NCBI GenBank assembly: GCA_023665245.1
Contig: JAMPEH010000006.1
Location: 4,336 to 23,440 of the forward strand
Source of the DNA: Muribaculaceae bacterium
GTDB taxonomy: Bacteria > Pseudomonadota > Alphaproteobacteria > Rs-D84
Direction: 5' to 3'
Length of the DNA stretch: 19,105 bases
The notes below the pieces were generated by a model that saw nothing but the letters and a program-made list of their open reading frames with translations, was not told the origin of the DNA and did not search any database. Below, in pieces: positions 7,171 through 14,078 of this stretch. Made by a program: the position numbers and the translations under genes. Positions within the stretch are counted from its first letter, which is position 1; each line of letters starts with the position of its first letter.

Positions 7171-7798
7171 CGGTATCATCTCCTTCCACTGCAGCATCCT
7201 CGTCAGTCCGCCAGATCTCCTTCACCGTCACGAGAAGATTCTCAGCGATCTTCCCGGCCACGATACTGGGAGCGGGGAAGTTCTCGGAGTAGCCGAGAAT
7301 CTCGTTCTCGTTGGACGAATATGTATCGGTCCAGGTAAGATCGCCGCCGGAGCCAGACGGGCTGGCGTCATCATCCCACTCCATCACATACTGGACCGTG
7401 TACATCTCCTTGCCGCTCTGGTACTGGGAGAACGTGGCCGTGATATTGTATTTTACCTCACTGCTGTCAGGGAAACGGAACACGCCATCCGTGACAATCT
7501 GAGCAAACTTGCCCTCATTCACAGTGGCAGTCGTCACGTCGGGAACGACCTCGAACACCCCAGCACCGCTGTTGCAGATGACCTCGATCACATCGATCAG
7601 AGTCTTCATGCTTTCGTAGGTGCGATTGGCGACGCTCGACAACGTCTTCACACTGTTGTGATGGTTGCGATTCGCGTTGACACGTTTGCGGATATACTCC
7701 ATATCCTGGATGGCGAACGCAGTGGCGACATGGGGATACTCGTGATGATTGACCGTAAGTTCCATCACGCCGTCGCCGTTGTAGATGTTTTCACCCAT
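7139..7798 (-). CDS. 219-aa protein, probable virion component
   Basis: The start at ATG 7798 has GGAGGTG 7 bases upstream. An N-terminal part (about 1-75) has predicted helices with several His and Asn residues, including NANRNHHNSVKTL. A central beta-rich part (about 80-190) holds TFSQYQSGKEMYTVQYVMEW. A short acidic Gly/Asp-rich tail ends the chain. No membrane segment or catalytic motif is seen. It is the first gene of a unit that starts just after a terminator and a TATA-like motif. Its last codons overlap the Hint-like gene by about 32 bases in a different frame, which suggests translational coupling. The family is not recognised; a virion role is inferred from context only. Confidence 0.75.
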   Translation of the reverse strand: MGENIYNGDGVMELTVNHHEYPHVATAFAIQDMEYIRKRVNANRNHHNSVKTLSSVANRTYESMKTLIDVIEVICNSGAGVFEVVPDVTTATVNEGKFAQIVTDGVFRFPDSSEVKYNITATFSQYQSGKEMYTVQYVMEWDDDASPSGSGGDLTWTDTYSSNENEILGYSENFPAPSIVAGKIAENLLVTVKEIWRTDEDAAVEGDDTDGSGMDETAD

Positions 7799-7821
7799 AG
7801 TTTACACCTCCATATTATTTT

Positions 7822-7833
7822 GGGTTTATACGT
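7822..7833 (-). promoter_or_regulatory. TATA-like promoter candidate for the 219-aa gene unit
   Basis: The minus strand reads TACGTATAAACC, then CA, 24 bases before the start at 7798 and just after the terminator of the preceding operon. GTATAAACC is identical to the motif in front of the structured RNA. There is no -35 partner. Confidence 0.5.
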
Positions 7834-7851
7834 AAGTTGAAAACTCACTGT

Positions 7852-7891
7852 AAAAAGAATGCTTCCCGCCATGGGTGATAGCGGGAAGCAT
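7852..7891 (-). terminator. Terminator of the 726/302/407-aa operon
   Basis: On the minus strand, ATGCTTCCCGC and GCGGGAAGCAT (plus 7881-7891 and 7859-7869) pair over 11 bp with an 11-base loop, followed by TCTTTTT. It lies just after the stop of the beta'-like gene. Confidence 0.9.
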
Positions 7892-7895
7892 GTCT

Positions 7896-9119
7896 TTACG
7901 CAACGTACTTCAGCACATCAGATAGTTTGACGTTGTACAGCTTGATCGAGACATCGTGTTTCTTCTTAAGCGACGCATTCAGGGTAGACCCGGAAATCGA
8001 CATGAATGCGAAGCCGATGTTTCGGATACCGATACGATACGGCCGGTCACCGACGCAGCACGAACAGTACTCCGGATCCGGCGCTTTGCAGTGAATACCG
8101 CTACGCATTTTCACCGTCTTACCGTAATACGACTTGATCGACTCCGGGGTAAGCATGACCGGTTTAGACCCCTCCATGATATAACGGTACACATAGTCAT
8201 CCGCATTATCTTCGGTGATCTCAACGTTGAGTGTGTCGGTCGTCTTACAATCCGATCCGCGAGCCTGCAATCTTACCCGTTGGAACAGCGCGTTGTATCT
8301 CTTACCGTTCGTACCAGAATCCTGGGTGGCAACACCGCTGGAATACGCTGTCGTAACTACAGAGTCTGCGATCTTGGACATATCCTCTTTGGACACGCCT
8401 TCGTCGTAGTTTGACGTCACGATCTTGTACCCAGTCGGAGATTCTCCAGTGTTGTCCTGAACTGCGCCCTTCATCACAAAGATGGTCTTGTACTGGTTAT
8501 ACGGATCAAGCCCGCAGCCACTATCGAACAGCGCCATAGACGGGTCAGGATGCTTCCGCATTTCGTCTAACGCAACAGAGACAACCTCCTTCTCGATATG
8601 GGCCGATACCTGAGGGTCATTGCGCTCGATCCCAACCTTGTTCTTCTCGAGCAACTCCTGCCTCCTGGCTTTGGCAGCTTTCGGGAGAGACATCACGGTT
8701 TCGGACAGAGATACATTGATGATGAATGCCAACGGCCCACCGTACAACCACTGAGCTCTGTCGATATACACGCCGTATTGCTCACGAGTAATGTCCCCGG
8801 CCTGCAGAGCCTTAGCCATCTTCTCGTCAATCTTGCCGTTGAGTTTCCCTGTGATTGCAGTGTTAATGTATCCGAAGATCTCGAGGTCCTCGAACAGATA
8901 CTTGTTGGCGATGTAAAGACCCAGGGTGGTCTTTGTGCCTCGTTTCACAAACTTCGACTCGTCAGGACCTATCGTGATGACATCGCTCGGGTTAAAACGG
9001 ATCCCGTACTTCTTGGTGTATGCAAACAAGGCGACAATATTGTCAACAGTGAGATTCTTGGGATCTCCCATCAACGCAAAAGCCTCTTTCTGCTGTGCTT
9101 CTGTAAGCACTCTGGCCAT
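7896..9119 (-). CDS. RNA polymerase beta'-like (C-terminal half) protein
   Basis: This 407-residue protein starts at ATG 9119 with GGAGGTG upstream. Landmarks of bacterial beta' appear in the right order. There is a T-K-T-T-L-G stretch near residue 62. F-D-S-G (198-201) matches the A-D-S-G before the bridge helix, and T-S-N-Y-D-E-G (235-241) matches T-A-N-F-R-E-G. A degenerate bridge-helix region spans 247-290. D-C (Cys291) and C344, C352, C355 match the four zinc-site ligands (E. coli 814, 888, 895, 898), introduced by M-R-S-G as beta' has V-R-S. N-I-G-F-A at 367-371 matches the start of the I-A-A-Q-S-I-G-E-P segment, but that motif is lost. The catalytic DFDGD barrel is absent, so the protein cannot polymerise alone. 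It may be one piece of a split phage polymerase (as in phiKZ/AR9-type phages) or an exapted virion protein. It is the last gene of a virion-like operon. Confidence 0.72.
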   Translation of the reverse strand: MARVLTEAQQKEAFALMGDPKNLTVDNIVALFAYTKKYGIRFNPSDVITIGPDESKFVKRGTKTTLGLYIANKYLFEDLEIFGYINTAITGKLNGKIDEKMAKALQAGDITREQYGVYIDRAQWLYGGPLAFIINVSLSETVMSLPKAAKARRQELLEKNKVGIERNDPQVSAHIEKEVVSVALDEMRKHPDPSMALFDSGCGLDPYNQYKTIFVMKGAVQDNTGESPTGYKIVTSNYDEGVSKEDMSKIADSVVTTAYSSGVATQDSGTNGKRYNALFQRVRLQARGSDCKTTDTLNVEITEDNADDYVYRYIMEGSKPVMLTPESIKSYYGKTVKMRSGIHCKAPDPEYCSCCVGDRPYRIGIRNIGFAFMSISGSTLNASLKKKHDVSIKLYNVKLSDVLKYVA

Positions 9120-9136
9120 TTAGTTTCACCTCCGGA

Positions 9137-10045
9137 TCACACGTAGTACAGCCGATAGATGTAGGTGATAGTAGCCTCCGAATCCTTGAGCTCACTGTTC
9201 TCCGTATTCAGTGTCGTCATCATGCGGCAGTTGAAGACTTCCTCGAACCCATCCTGCGGATCAGAGCGCCCAGTACCGGAAGGCGGAACCATCGCTTTGC
9301 CCCAGTAGCCGGTAGCCAAGCCAACGGAGTTAACCAGCGACCGCATGGTGGAACCCTGGGACAGCTTAAACCCTTCACGGATGTCAAACTCGTCAAGGGT
9401 GGCGGTGTACTTGGTAAAAGTCTTGATAAACTTGCCGTTGGAATCGCCGATGAGATGCACATTGGTAGGCACAATCGTACCGTCCTCGTACATCACATTG
9501 ATCTCACGGTCCACCGTGAACTTCTTCCCATAGTAGTACGCATACTCCCCTTCAATCTTACGGAGGAAGTACTGCTGTCTGGCAACACCCTTCAGGTCCT
9601 GGTTGAGGGGTACTACCCGGATAGGGAGCATCCCGGGGACTTCGATGTCGGTGCGGTGTACTTTGTGGACGGTGTTATACGTGTCGCCACAGCCGCCATT
9701 GCCGACACAGATACCGACAATCTGTTCCTGGGGAACTGTAGCAGATGTCCGATCAATCTCCTCAACCGTATGGATACCCAGATTGTAATCAATCGGGTTG
9801 GTCAAGAAGGACGACCGGATATTATTGGACTTCTCGGACAGAAACACTGCCCCGGTGACCAGAAGGTCATTGCGCCGGAGTTTACGGGTGAACACCGCTT
9901 TCCCGCTCACTTTCGACTTGTGGATGATCTCCACTTCGCCGATGATTTCATGGGATTCGCCCCTCGCAAGAAGCCGACCATGCTGATCCTGGAGGTCTTC
10001 CAGCACTCGCATATGGTCGCCCTTGTGCTGTCTAATTTTAGCCAT
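9137..10045 (-). CDS. 302-aa beta-rich protein, probable virion component
   Basis: The start at ATG 10045 has AAGGAG about 10 bases upstream, partly inside the end of the preceding gene. The chain is mostly alternating strands and turns (for example a Y-Y-Y-G-K-K-F-T-V segment and several D-x-x-I/V pairs) with no signal peptide, membrane span or catalytic motif. It contains C-V-G-N-G-G-C-G-D near residue 115. It is encoded tightly between the 726-aa and 407-aa genes with gaps of about 15 bases, so all three are probably made together from one message. A baseplate, tail or head-accessory protein would fit, but I recognise no family. Confidence 0.78.
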   Translation of the reverse strand: MAKIRQHKGDHMRVLEDLQDQHGRLLARGESHEIIGEVEIIHKSKVSGKAVFTRKLRRNDLLVTGAVFLSEKSNNIRSSFLTNPIDYNLGIHTVEEIDRTSATVPQEQIVGICVGNGGCGDTYNTVHKVHRTDIEVPGMLPIRVVPLNQDLKGVARQQYFLRKIEGEYAYYYGKKFTVDREINVMYEDGTIVPTNVHLIGDSNGKFIKTFTKYTATLDEFDIREGFKLSQGSTMRSLVNSVGLATGYWGKAMVPPSGTGRSDPQDGFEEVFNCRMMTTLNTENSELKDSEATITYIYRLYYV

Positions 10046-10059
10046 ATTCCTATCACTCC

Positions 10060-12240
10060 TTATTCGATATTAACGTAAACTTTATCGCCAACCGACACAT
10101 ACTCATCGAGTATGATAGTCTTATGAGAACTGAGCTCATCTTTCACATGAACCCACTCGTCAATGGCCTCTTTGCGGTGAACAACCTTCCCATCAATAAC
10201 ACGGATCGGATCCCTGTCACCGAGATAAAAGAACACATTGATCGACCGCAGCTGCGTCGGGGCAGACTTGAACACGTTGATCGCAATTCTGATGTACTTT
10301 CCGATCAACGTTGCGTAGACGGTCGGTGTGTTCAGGAACAGATAATGGAGCTCATTGGAGTTGAACATCTCCTCAAGTCGCTCAAAGATATAGATGATCA
10401 GAGCATTGAGAGAGTCGTCGTCTTCGAGTGTGTCCAGTTTCCGCTTCAGCCGAGGCTCAAGATCTTCGAGCATTTCCTCATAAGTACTTGCAATCTCACC
10501 ATCAGCTTTCATGAACGTCTGGCGTTCAGTGGCTGACGTGAATAGGATGTCCTTGCAGTTGGCGAGGGCAATGTACTGGTCGATATCTGTTGTCTTGTTC
10601 ATCTCTTCGACAATGGCATCAAACAGCGCTCGGTTCTGGGCATACACATTGAGGATGCTCGACGGATTCATAACGCCGTTAGGACGCTCCAGCTTCATGT
10701 CGAAGCCAGTGAGTAGAACGTCGTCCACGTCAATACGAAGCTCGTACTTGGCAACAACCTCTTTGATCCGATCCTCGATGTCGCCGTAGTTGAACCTCCA
10801 AATCTCTGCGATATCAGCTGGTTCATAAATGATGTTTCCATCAAAATGTGCCCGCTTTGACATCGCCGCCAGCAGGAAGTTCAGCATCGTAAACAGAGAA
10901 CACTTACCACCAGTAGCATAAACGTTCTGGATGCTCACTTTAGAAAGATAGTCTCTCGCGTAGAGTAGCAGATTGATGAAACAACAGACCTCGAATACCA
11001 GGGAGGTGATGTCGTATGCCGCCTCAACATCCACGTACTTCGTGAACATGAGGTTAAAGTCTTTCTCCAGAAGCTTGGTCTTCTCATCCGGGGTAATCTG
11101 CCAGAGGTAGTCTGCATCAGTAACCGTAGAGTATGCAAGCCGGTCTTCCTCCTGCATGCTGATATCGCAGTCGCTGATGGCAGCCCGGACAAACTGCAGG
11201 GTATAGTCCTGGTTCGGGTCACCGCTGAATATGATGTTCCCATCAACATCTTTGGTATGCGTTTTCATCAGATAGTACCGATTCGCAATCAAATCGTTAT
11301 CCGGAGAGAATAGCTTACAGACATCAACGAGAACCCCGTCAGTCCCCTTAACTTTGAGCAGCTGATCCATCGCTATGACCAGTCTCCGCTTATATGTGAA
11401 CGGAAACTTCTTGAAATACTTCAGGAACCCGTAGGATTCAAGAATTGCATCCAGAATCTCCTCGAAGTTCAGGTAGTCCTTTTCGGACGGGACCATCGTA
11501 TTCCGTACCGCAAGTGTAAGCATCAGAATTCCAACAATGGGGTCATAGATCTTCTTTGCTGTGAACTCCTCCCGGTGGTACACCGTCGCGAGAGTATAGT
11601 GTCTCGCAATGTAATAGCTCTCCTGGAACATCTCGATCGAGCGTTGATTGGATGCAGAGCCCATGCGAAGAATATCAAACGGGCGCGCCAGTCGCGCATC
11701 GATCAAGTCGATGGAGTTGATCCCAAGGTAGTGCAGGTAATCCTTGTCCGGGAAGTCTTTCTGAAGTTTTGCTAAGATGCCTCGGATTTCCAGCCTGGAG
11801 ATCTGTTCAATCGTCAGCTCATGCACCGGGACGTCCTTAGGGATGTCCCTCTGGTCGCGCACATAGATCCAGTAGTGATCATCGAGACGAGGGAGGCCCA
11901 TGAGCATGCGGTAGTACTCATTCTTCTCCACATAGTTCGCGATGATTCGATCGGCCTGGTCCTTCACAATGCGATCCCTGAGCCTCTCCGGAATTAACTG
12001 CGGGTCTTTATGACATCTGAACGCAGTATCAGGATCGAAAAAGGTTTCAAGCAGATCGAGGTCATACTTCTCAAACGTGCTGAAGTACCTGGTGCCATTC
12101 ACACATGCCAGATAGGTCTCAAACGACCTGAGAGATTCAATCGTTTCGTTCTCGCGGGCCAAATCTGTGCGCTTGACAACCAGCCCCTGTATAATGCTGA
12201 CCAAGTCATCATACAGGGTTTTGAGAAAATCGTACGTCAA
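10060..12240 (-). CDS. 726-aa large protein, probable virion/baseplate component
   Basis: The start is TTG at 12240: GGAGGGG lies 7 bases upstream and the nearby ATG is out of frame with a stop two codons on. The N-terminal two thirds look helical and rich in Asp, Leu, Tyr and Arg. The last 60 residues look like a small beta domain (a V-F-F-Y-L-G-D-R-D-P strand pair and an acidic D-E-Y-V-S-V-G-D-K-V-Y-V end). No enzyme motif is visible. It heads a three-gene operon with a TATA-like motif about 50 bases upstream. Very large proteins of this kind next to fibre and tail genes are usually baseplate or head-proximal virion parts in big myophages, but this is inference from size and setting. There is no evidence of truncation. 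Confidence 0.82.
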   Translation of the reverse strand: MTYDFLKTLYDDLVSIIQGLVVKRTDLARENETIESLRSFETYLACVNGTRYFSTFEKYDLDLLETFFDPDTAFRCHKDPQLIPERLRDRIVKDQADRIIANYVEKNEYYRMLMGLPRLDDHYWIYVRDQRDIPKDVPVHELTIEQISRLEIRGILAKLQKDFPDKDYLHYLGINSIDLIDARLARPFDILRMGSASNQRSIEMFQESYYIARHYTLATVYHREEFTAKKIYDPIVGILMLTLAVRNTMVPSEKDYLNFEEILDAILESYGFLKYFKKFPFTYKRRLVIAMDQLLKVKGTDGVLVDVCKLFSPDNDLIANRYYLMKTHTKDVDGNIIFSGDPNQDYTLQFVRAAISDCDISMQEEDRLAYSTVTDADYLWQITPDEKTKLLEKDFNLMFTKYVDVEAAYDITSLVFEVCCFINLLLYARDYLSKVSIQNVYATGGKCSLFTMLNFLLAAMSKRAHFDGNIIYEPADIAEIWRFNYGDIEDRIKEVVAKYELRIDVDDVLLTGFDMKLERPNGVMNPSSILNVYAQNRALFDAIVEEMNKTTDIDQYIALANCKDILFTSATERQTFMKADGEIASTYEEMLEDLEPRLKRKLDTLEDDDSLNALIIYIFERLEEMFNSNELHYLFLNTPTVYATLIGKYIRIAINVFKSAPTQLRSINVFFYLGDRDPIRVIDGKVVHRKEAIDEWVHVKDELSSHKTIILDEYVSVGDKVYVNIE

Positions 12241-12268
12241 GGCATGACCCCTCCTTTCCTAATAGACT

Positions 12269-12296
12269 TTGAAACGTGGCATAATTACGTTATAGT
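12269..12296 (+). promoter_or_regulatory. Sigma70-like promoter, plus strand
   Basis: TTGAAA (12269-12274) and TATAGT (12291-12296) are 16 bases apart; each hexamer matches consensus at five of six positions. A transcript would begin near 12303 and immediately meet the hairpin at 12335-12371. It overlaps a TATA-like motif on the opposite strand. Confidence 0.5.
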
Positions 12297-12297
12297 G
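12290..12297 (-). promoter_or_regulatory. TATA-like promoter candidate for the 726-aa operon
   Basis: The minus strand reads ACTATAAC, about 50 bases before the TTG start at 12240, inside the plus-strand promoter region. It resembles the S-TATA-A/C motifs found before other units. The 12-base string TTATAGTGATGT on the plus strand is shared with 16300-16311. Confidence 0.35.
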
Positions 12298-12334
12298 ATG
12301 TTTCGCTTATCTATCCTGAGCCGGCAGAAAAGAC

Positions 12335-12376
12335 GATGACCACCACGCTTCCCGCAGGCGTGGTGGTCATCTTTTC
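12335..12376. terminator. Strong hairpin terminator or attenuator
   Basis: A 14-bp perfect stem (GATGACCACCACGC at 12335-12348, GCGTGGTGGTCATC at 12358-12371, 9-base loop) is followed by TTTTC on the plus strand and CGTCTTTTC on the minus strand. It stands between a plus-strand promoter and a small ORF, so on the plus strand it could act as an attenuator or end a short leader RNA of roughly 70 bases. On the minus strand it blocks stray transcription. Confidence 0.75.
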
Positions 12377-12391
12377 AGAAAAGGAGTAGGA

Positions 12392-12478
12392 ATGAAAAAA
12401 GCAATGCCCAAACTGTACCCGGAAACCCAATCGAGCACAATCTTCCCCCAGATGCCCGACCTTCAAAAACGCGTCTGA
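12392..12478 (+). CDS. Possible 28-codon small protein
   Basis: ATG at 12392 follows AGGAG by 5-6 bases, an ideal ribosome binding site. The frame reads 28 residues to TGA (12476-12478): a basic start (MKKAMPK), a polar Ser/Thr/Gln middle and a basic end (LQKRV). No homologue is known to me. It stands alone between the hairpin at 12335 and the promoter at 12462, so it could be a leader peptide or an early microprotein. It may also be chance. Confidence 0.4.
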   Translation: MKKAMPKLYPETQSSTIFPQMPDLQKRV

Positions 12479-12490
12479 CATCCTTATAAT
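12462..12490 (+). promoter_or_regulatory. Sigma70-like promoter for the 212-aa gene
   Basis: TTCAAA (12462-12467) and a perfect TATAAT (12485-12490) are 17 bases apart. The expected start near 12497 gives a leader of about 25 bases before the ATG at 12522. This suggests expression by unmodified host polymerase. Confidence 0.55.
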
Positions 12491-12521
12491 TCTGTTATAT
12501 GTATCACTGGAGGTGTTTGTA

Positions 12522-13160
12522 ATGTCTTTCAAACCGTTACGTGTCTATGGTTCGGGTCTCTACCATGAAGAGTACGTATCGTTTGAAGCTGAGGCAGAAG
12601 ACCTTTTGCAAGACTACGATAGGTACGAGAAATACGTCAAGGGCTGCGAAGAAATGGTCCGTGAGGATGATCGTTACACCGCATACATCGCTAAGCTCAA
12701 GAATGGAGGCATGACCAAATGTGCCATCATGGGAAGTCTTCCCACGGATGAACCGAAGCTCAAGATAGAGATGCACCATGGCCCGATCTTCAATCTGTTT
12801 GACATCTGTGATATTGTCCTGCGTGCAAACCTTCTGCGTGGAAATAAGAAGGTCACAACATTCAGCATCGCAGATATGGTTCTCACCGAACACGAGAACG
12901 ACAATATCATGATTGTTATGCTCTCTAAACCTGTGCACATGGGCGGAGCTCACAACAAGAGGTCAAATCGTGGAATCTTTTTGGATATTCGCGCAACCTT
13001 TGGACGGCTTGATCGATTTATTGATCACTGGCACGATGGCATGGAGGCCGAGCACAAAGGATACATTCGGCGATACTGCGAGGAATGTCGAAGAGCCGAG
13101 CATCAGAGCCTCGATCAGGGTCTCTTTGATGTCGCAGAAAAAATGGAAAGCTTTGAATAA
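12522..13160 (+). CDS. 212-aa protein of unknown function, possibly early
   Basis: The start at ATG 12522 has GGAGGTG 6-7 bases upstream; the GTG at 12513 lies inside that site and is rejected. Residues 20-60 are helical and highly charged. Residues 80-150 hold a conserved-looking core: M-H-H-G-P-I-F near 84-90, H124 in T-E-H-E-N-D-N, and P-V-H-M-G-G-A-H at 137-144. The repeated histidines could bind a metal, but this is not a recognised HNH, protease or phosphoesterase motif. The C terminus (165-212) is again charged, with a C-E-E-C pair. Similar MHHGPIF-type proteins occur, from memory, in other Firmicutes phages without a function. It is the only long plus-strand gene between 4.7 kb and the right edge and has its own sigma70-like promoter and terminator. 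Confidence 0.78.
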   Translation: MSFKPLRVYGSGLYHEEYVSFEAEAEDLLQDYDRYEKYVKGCEEMVREDDRYTAYIAKLKNGGMTKCAIMGSLPTDEPKLKIEMHHGPIFNLFDICDIVLRANLLRGNKKVTTFSIADMVLTEHENDNIMIVMLSKPVHMGGAHNKRSNRGIFLDIRATFGRLDRFIDHWHDGMEAEHKGYIRRYCEECRRAEHQSLDQGLFDVAEKMESFE

Positions 13161-13164
13161 GAGA

Positions 13165-13197
13165 GGGTCAGGGGCGATTGCCCCTGACCCATCTTCT
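13165..13197. terminator. Terminator between convergent genes
   Basis: An 11-bp perfect stem (GGGTCAGGGGC at 13165-13175, GCCCCTGACCC at 13180-13190, loop GATT) is followed by ATCTTCTTT on the plus strand and CTCTCTTATTC on the minus strand. It serves the plus gene ending at 13160 and probably also the minus gene ending at 13198. Confidence 0.85.
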
Positions 13198-13692
13198 TTA
13201 GAACCATTCGTGCATCCGCCGTGCCACTGAGGTGATATCACGCTCTTTCTGAATGATCGAACTCGCCACATTATCGTGCTCAAGGGCAAGATACGCCTTG
13301 CGACACCACCGATCAACGTACTCTTTTCCGTAGTAGTACTCGATAGCTGCAACGGTTTCCTCGCCGAGAAATGCGTGAACACCTGACAGGGCGGTTGCGT
13401 ATAAGGTCTCATGCGCATTCTTCTGCTTCTCACTGATTTCCTGGTCGGATGCGAATATCAGCTCCCGTGAGAACACAACCGTGAGATATGAGCTGAGTTC
13501 CGGAGGCGGAAGGGTTGCAATCTTATTGTACTCCTTCTTCGTCCGAAGCTCAACCTTCTTCACGATGTCTTCCTGCATCTTGCAGTACTTGCGCGCCTTT
13601 TTGTAGTATCGGTAGGCCAGATATGCAAACCCGCCGCCAACCACAATAGCAATGACCGCCCAGATGTACAGAACAACCAATGCACCTACCAT
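13198..13692 (-). CDS. Membrane-anchored protein of unknown function
   Basis: This 164-residue protein starts at ATG 13692, overlapping the stop of the upstream gene by a few bases, so the two are translationally coupled. Residues 4-27 form one hydrophobic segment (Ala, Val, Ile, Tyr rich) followed by a basic stretch, so the rest should be cytoplasmic by the positive-inside rule. The soluble part (30-164) is helical and charged with no known motif; a Y-Y-Y-G-K-E-Y segment lies near 118-124. It is the last gene of a four-gene operon. It could be a spanin-like, superinfection-exclusion or membrane-remodelling protein, but nothing settles this. Confidence 0.75.
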   Translation of the reverse strand: MVGALVVLYIWAVIAIVVGGGFAYLAYRYYKKARKYCKMQEDIVKKVELRTKKEYNKIATLPPPELSSYLTVVFSRELIFASDQEISEKQKNAHETLYATALSGVHAFLGEETVAAIEYYYGKEYVDRWCRKAYLALEHDNVASSIIQKERDITSVARRMHEWF

Positions 13693-14066
13693 CTCAGCAC
13701 ACCTACCACGACGAACGCCAGGATCAGCTGCAGCAGATGGAACAGCTGGTCAGCAATCAGGTTGATCCTTTTTCGATTGGCTTTCATGTCGTCAATGAGA
13801 GAATGCAGCAGCGCATTTCCGATCAGCATAATGTAGAATGCTGCTGTGGGCTTACCGCCTATGCACACCATCAACGGAATCATGGTGGCAAACGACCAGC
13901 TGAACCCGTGGACAAGCAGAGCCACAATGTAGTCGTGCCGGTACATATGGTCCGGCGCGTTCCTCTCCCACCAGGCCCTCTGCTTACCGTCTACCAGCCA
14001 GCATGACTGGAGACAGAAATCATCCAGAATGTGGAAGAAGATCATTGTAAATAACACGTAGAGCAT
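13686..14066 (-). CDS. DUF3307-like integral membrane protein
   Basis: This 126-residue protein starts at ATG 14066 with AGGAGG 8 bases upstream. It has three to four hydrophobic segments (about 2-12, 46-68, 76-90 and 108-123). Conserved polar residues inside or next to them match the DUF3307 pattern: H12-x-x-x-D-D and L-Q near 19-20, H53 in the second segment, H88 followed by D92 and K95, and D106-x-x-x-H110. Members of this family occur in bacteria and phages; their job is unknown, although the His/Asp set suggests a metal site in the membrane. It lies between the 274-aa gene and a second membrane protein in one operon, with 12 bases or fewer between genes. Confidence 0.72.
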   Translation of the reverse strand: MLYVLFTMIFFHILDDFCLQSCWLVDGKQRAWWERNAPDHMYRHDYIVALLVHGFSWSFATMIPLMVCIGGKPTAAFYIMLIGNALLHSLIDDMKANRKRINLIADQLFHLLQLILAFVVVGVLRW

Positions 14067-14078
14067 TGAACAGACCTC

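Noticed and set aside
6742..7338. 198-codon plus-strand frame
   Set aside because: Opposite the Hint-like and 219-aa genes, with an Arg/Ser-rich end typical of non-coding frames and no ribosome binding site.
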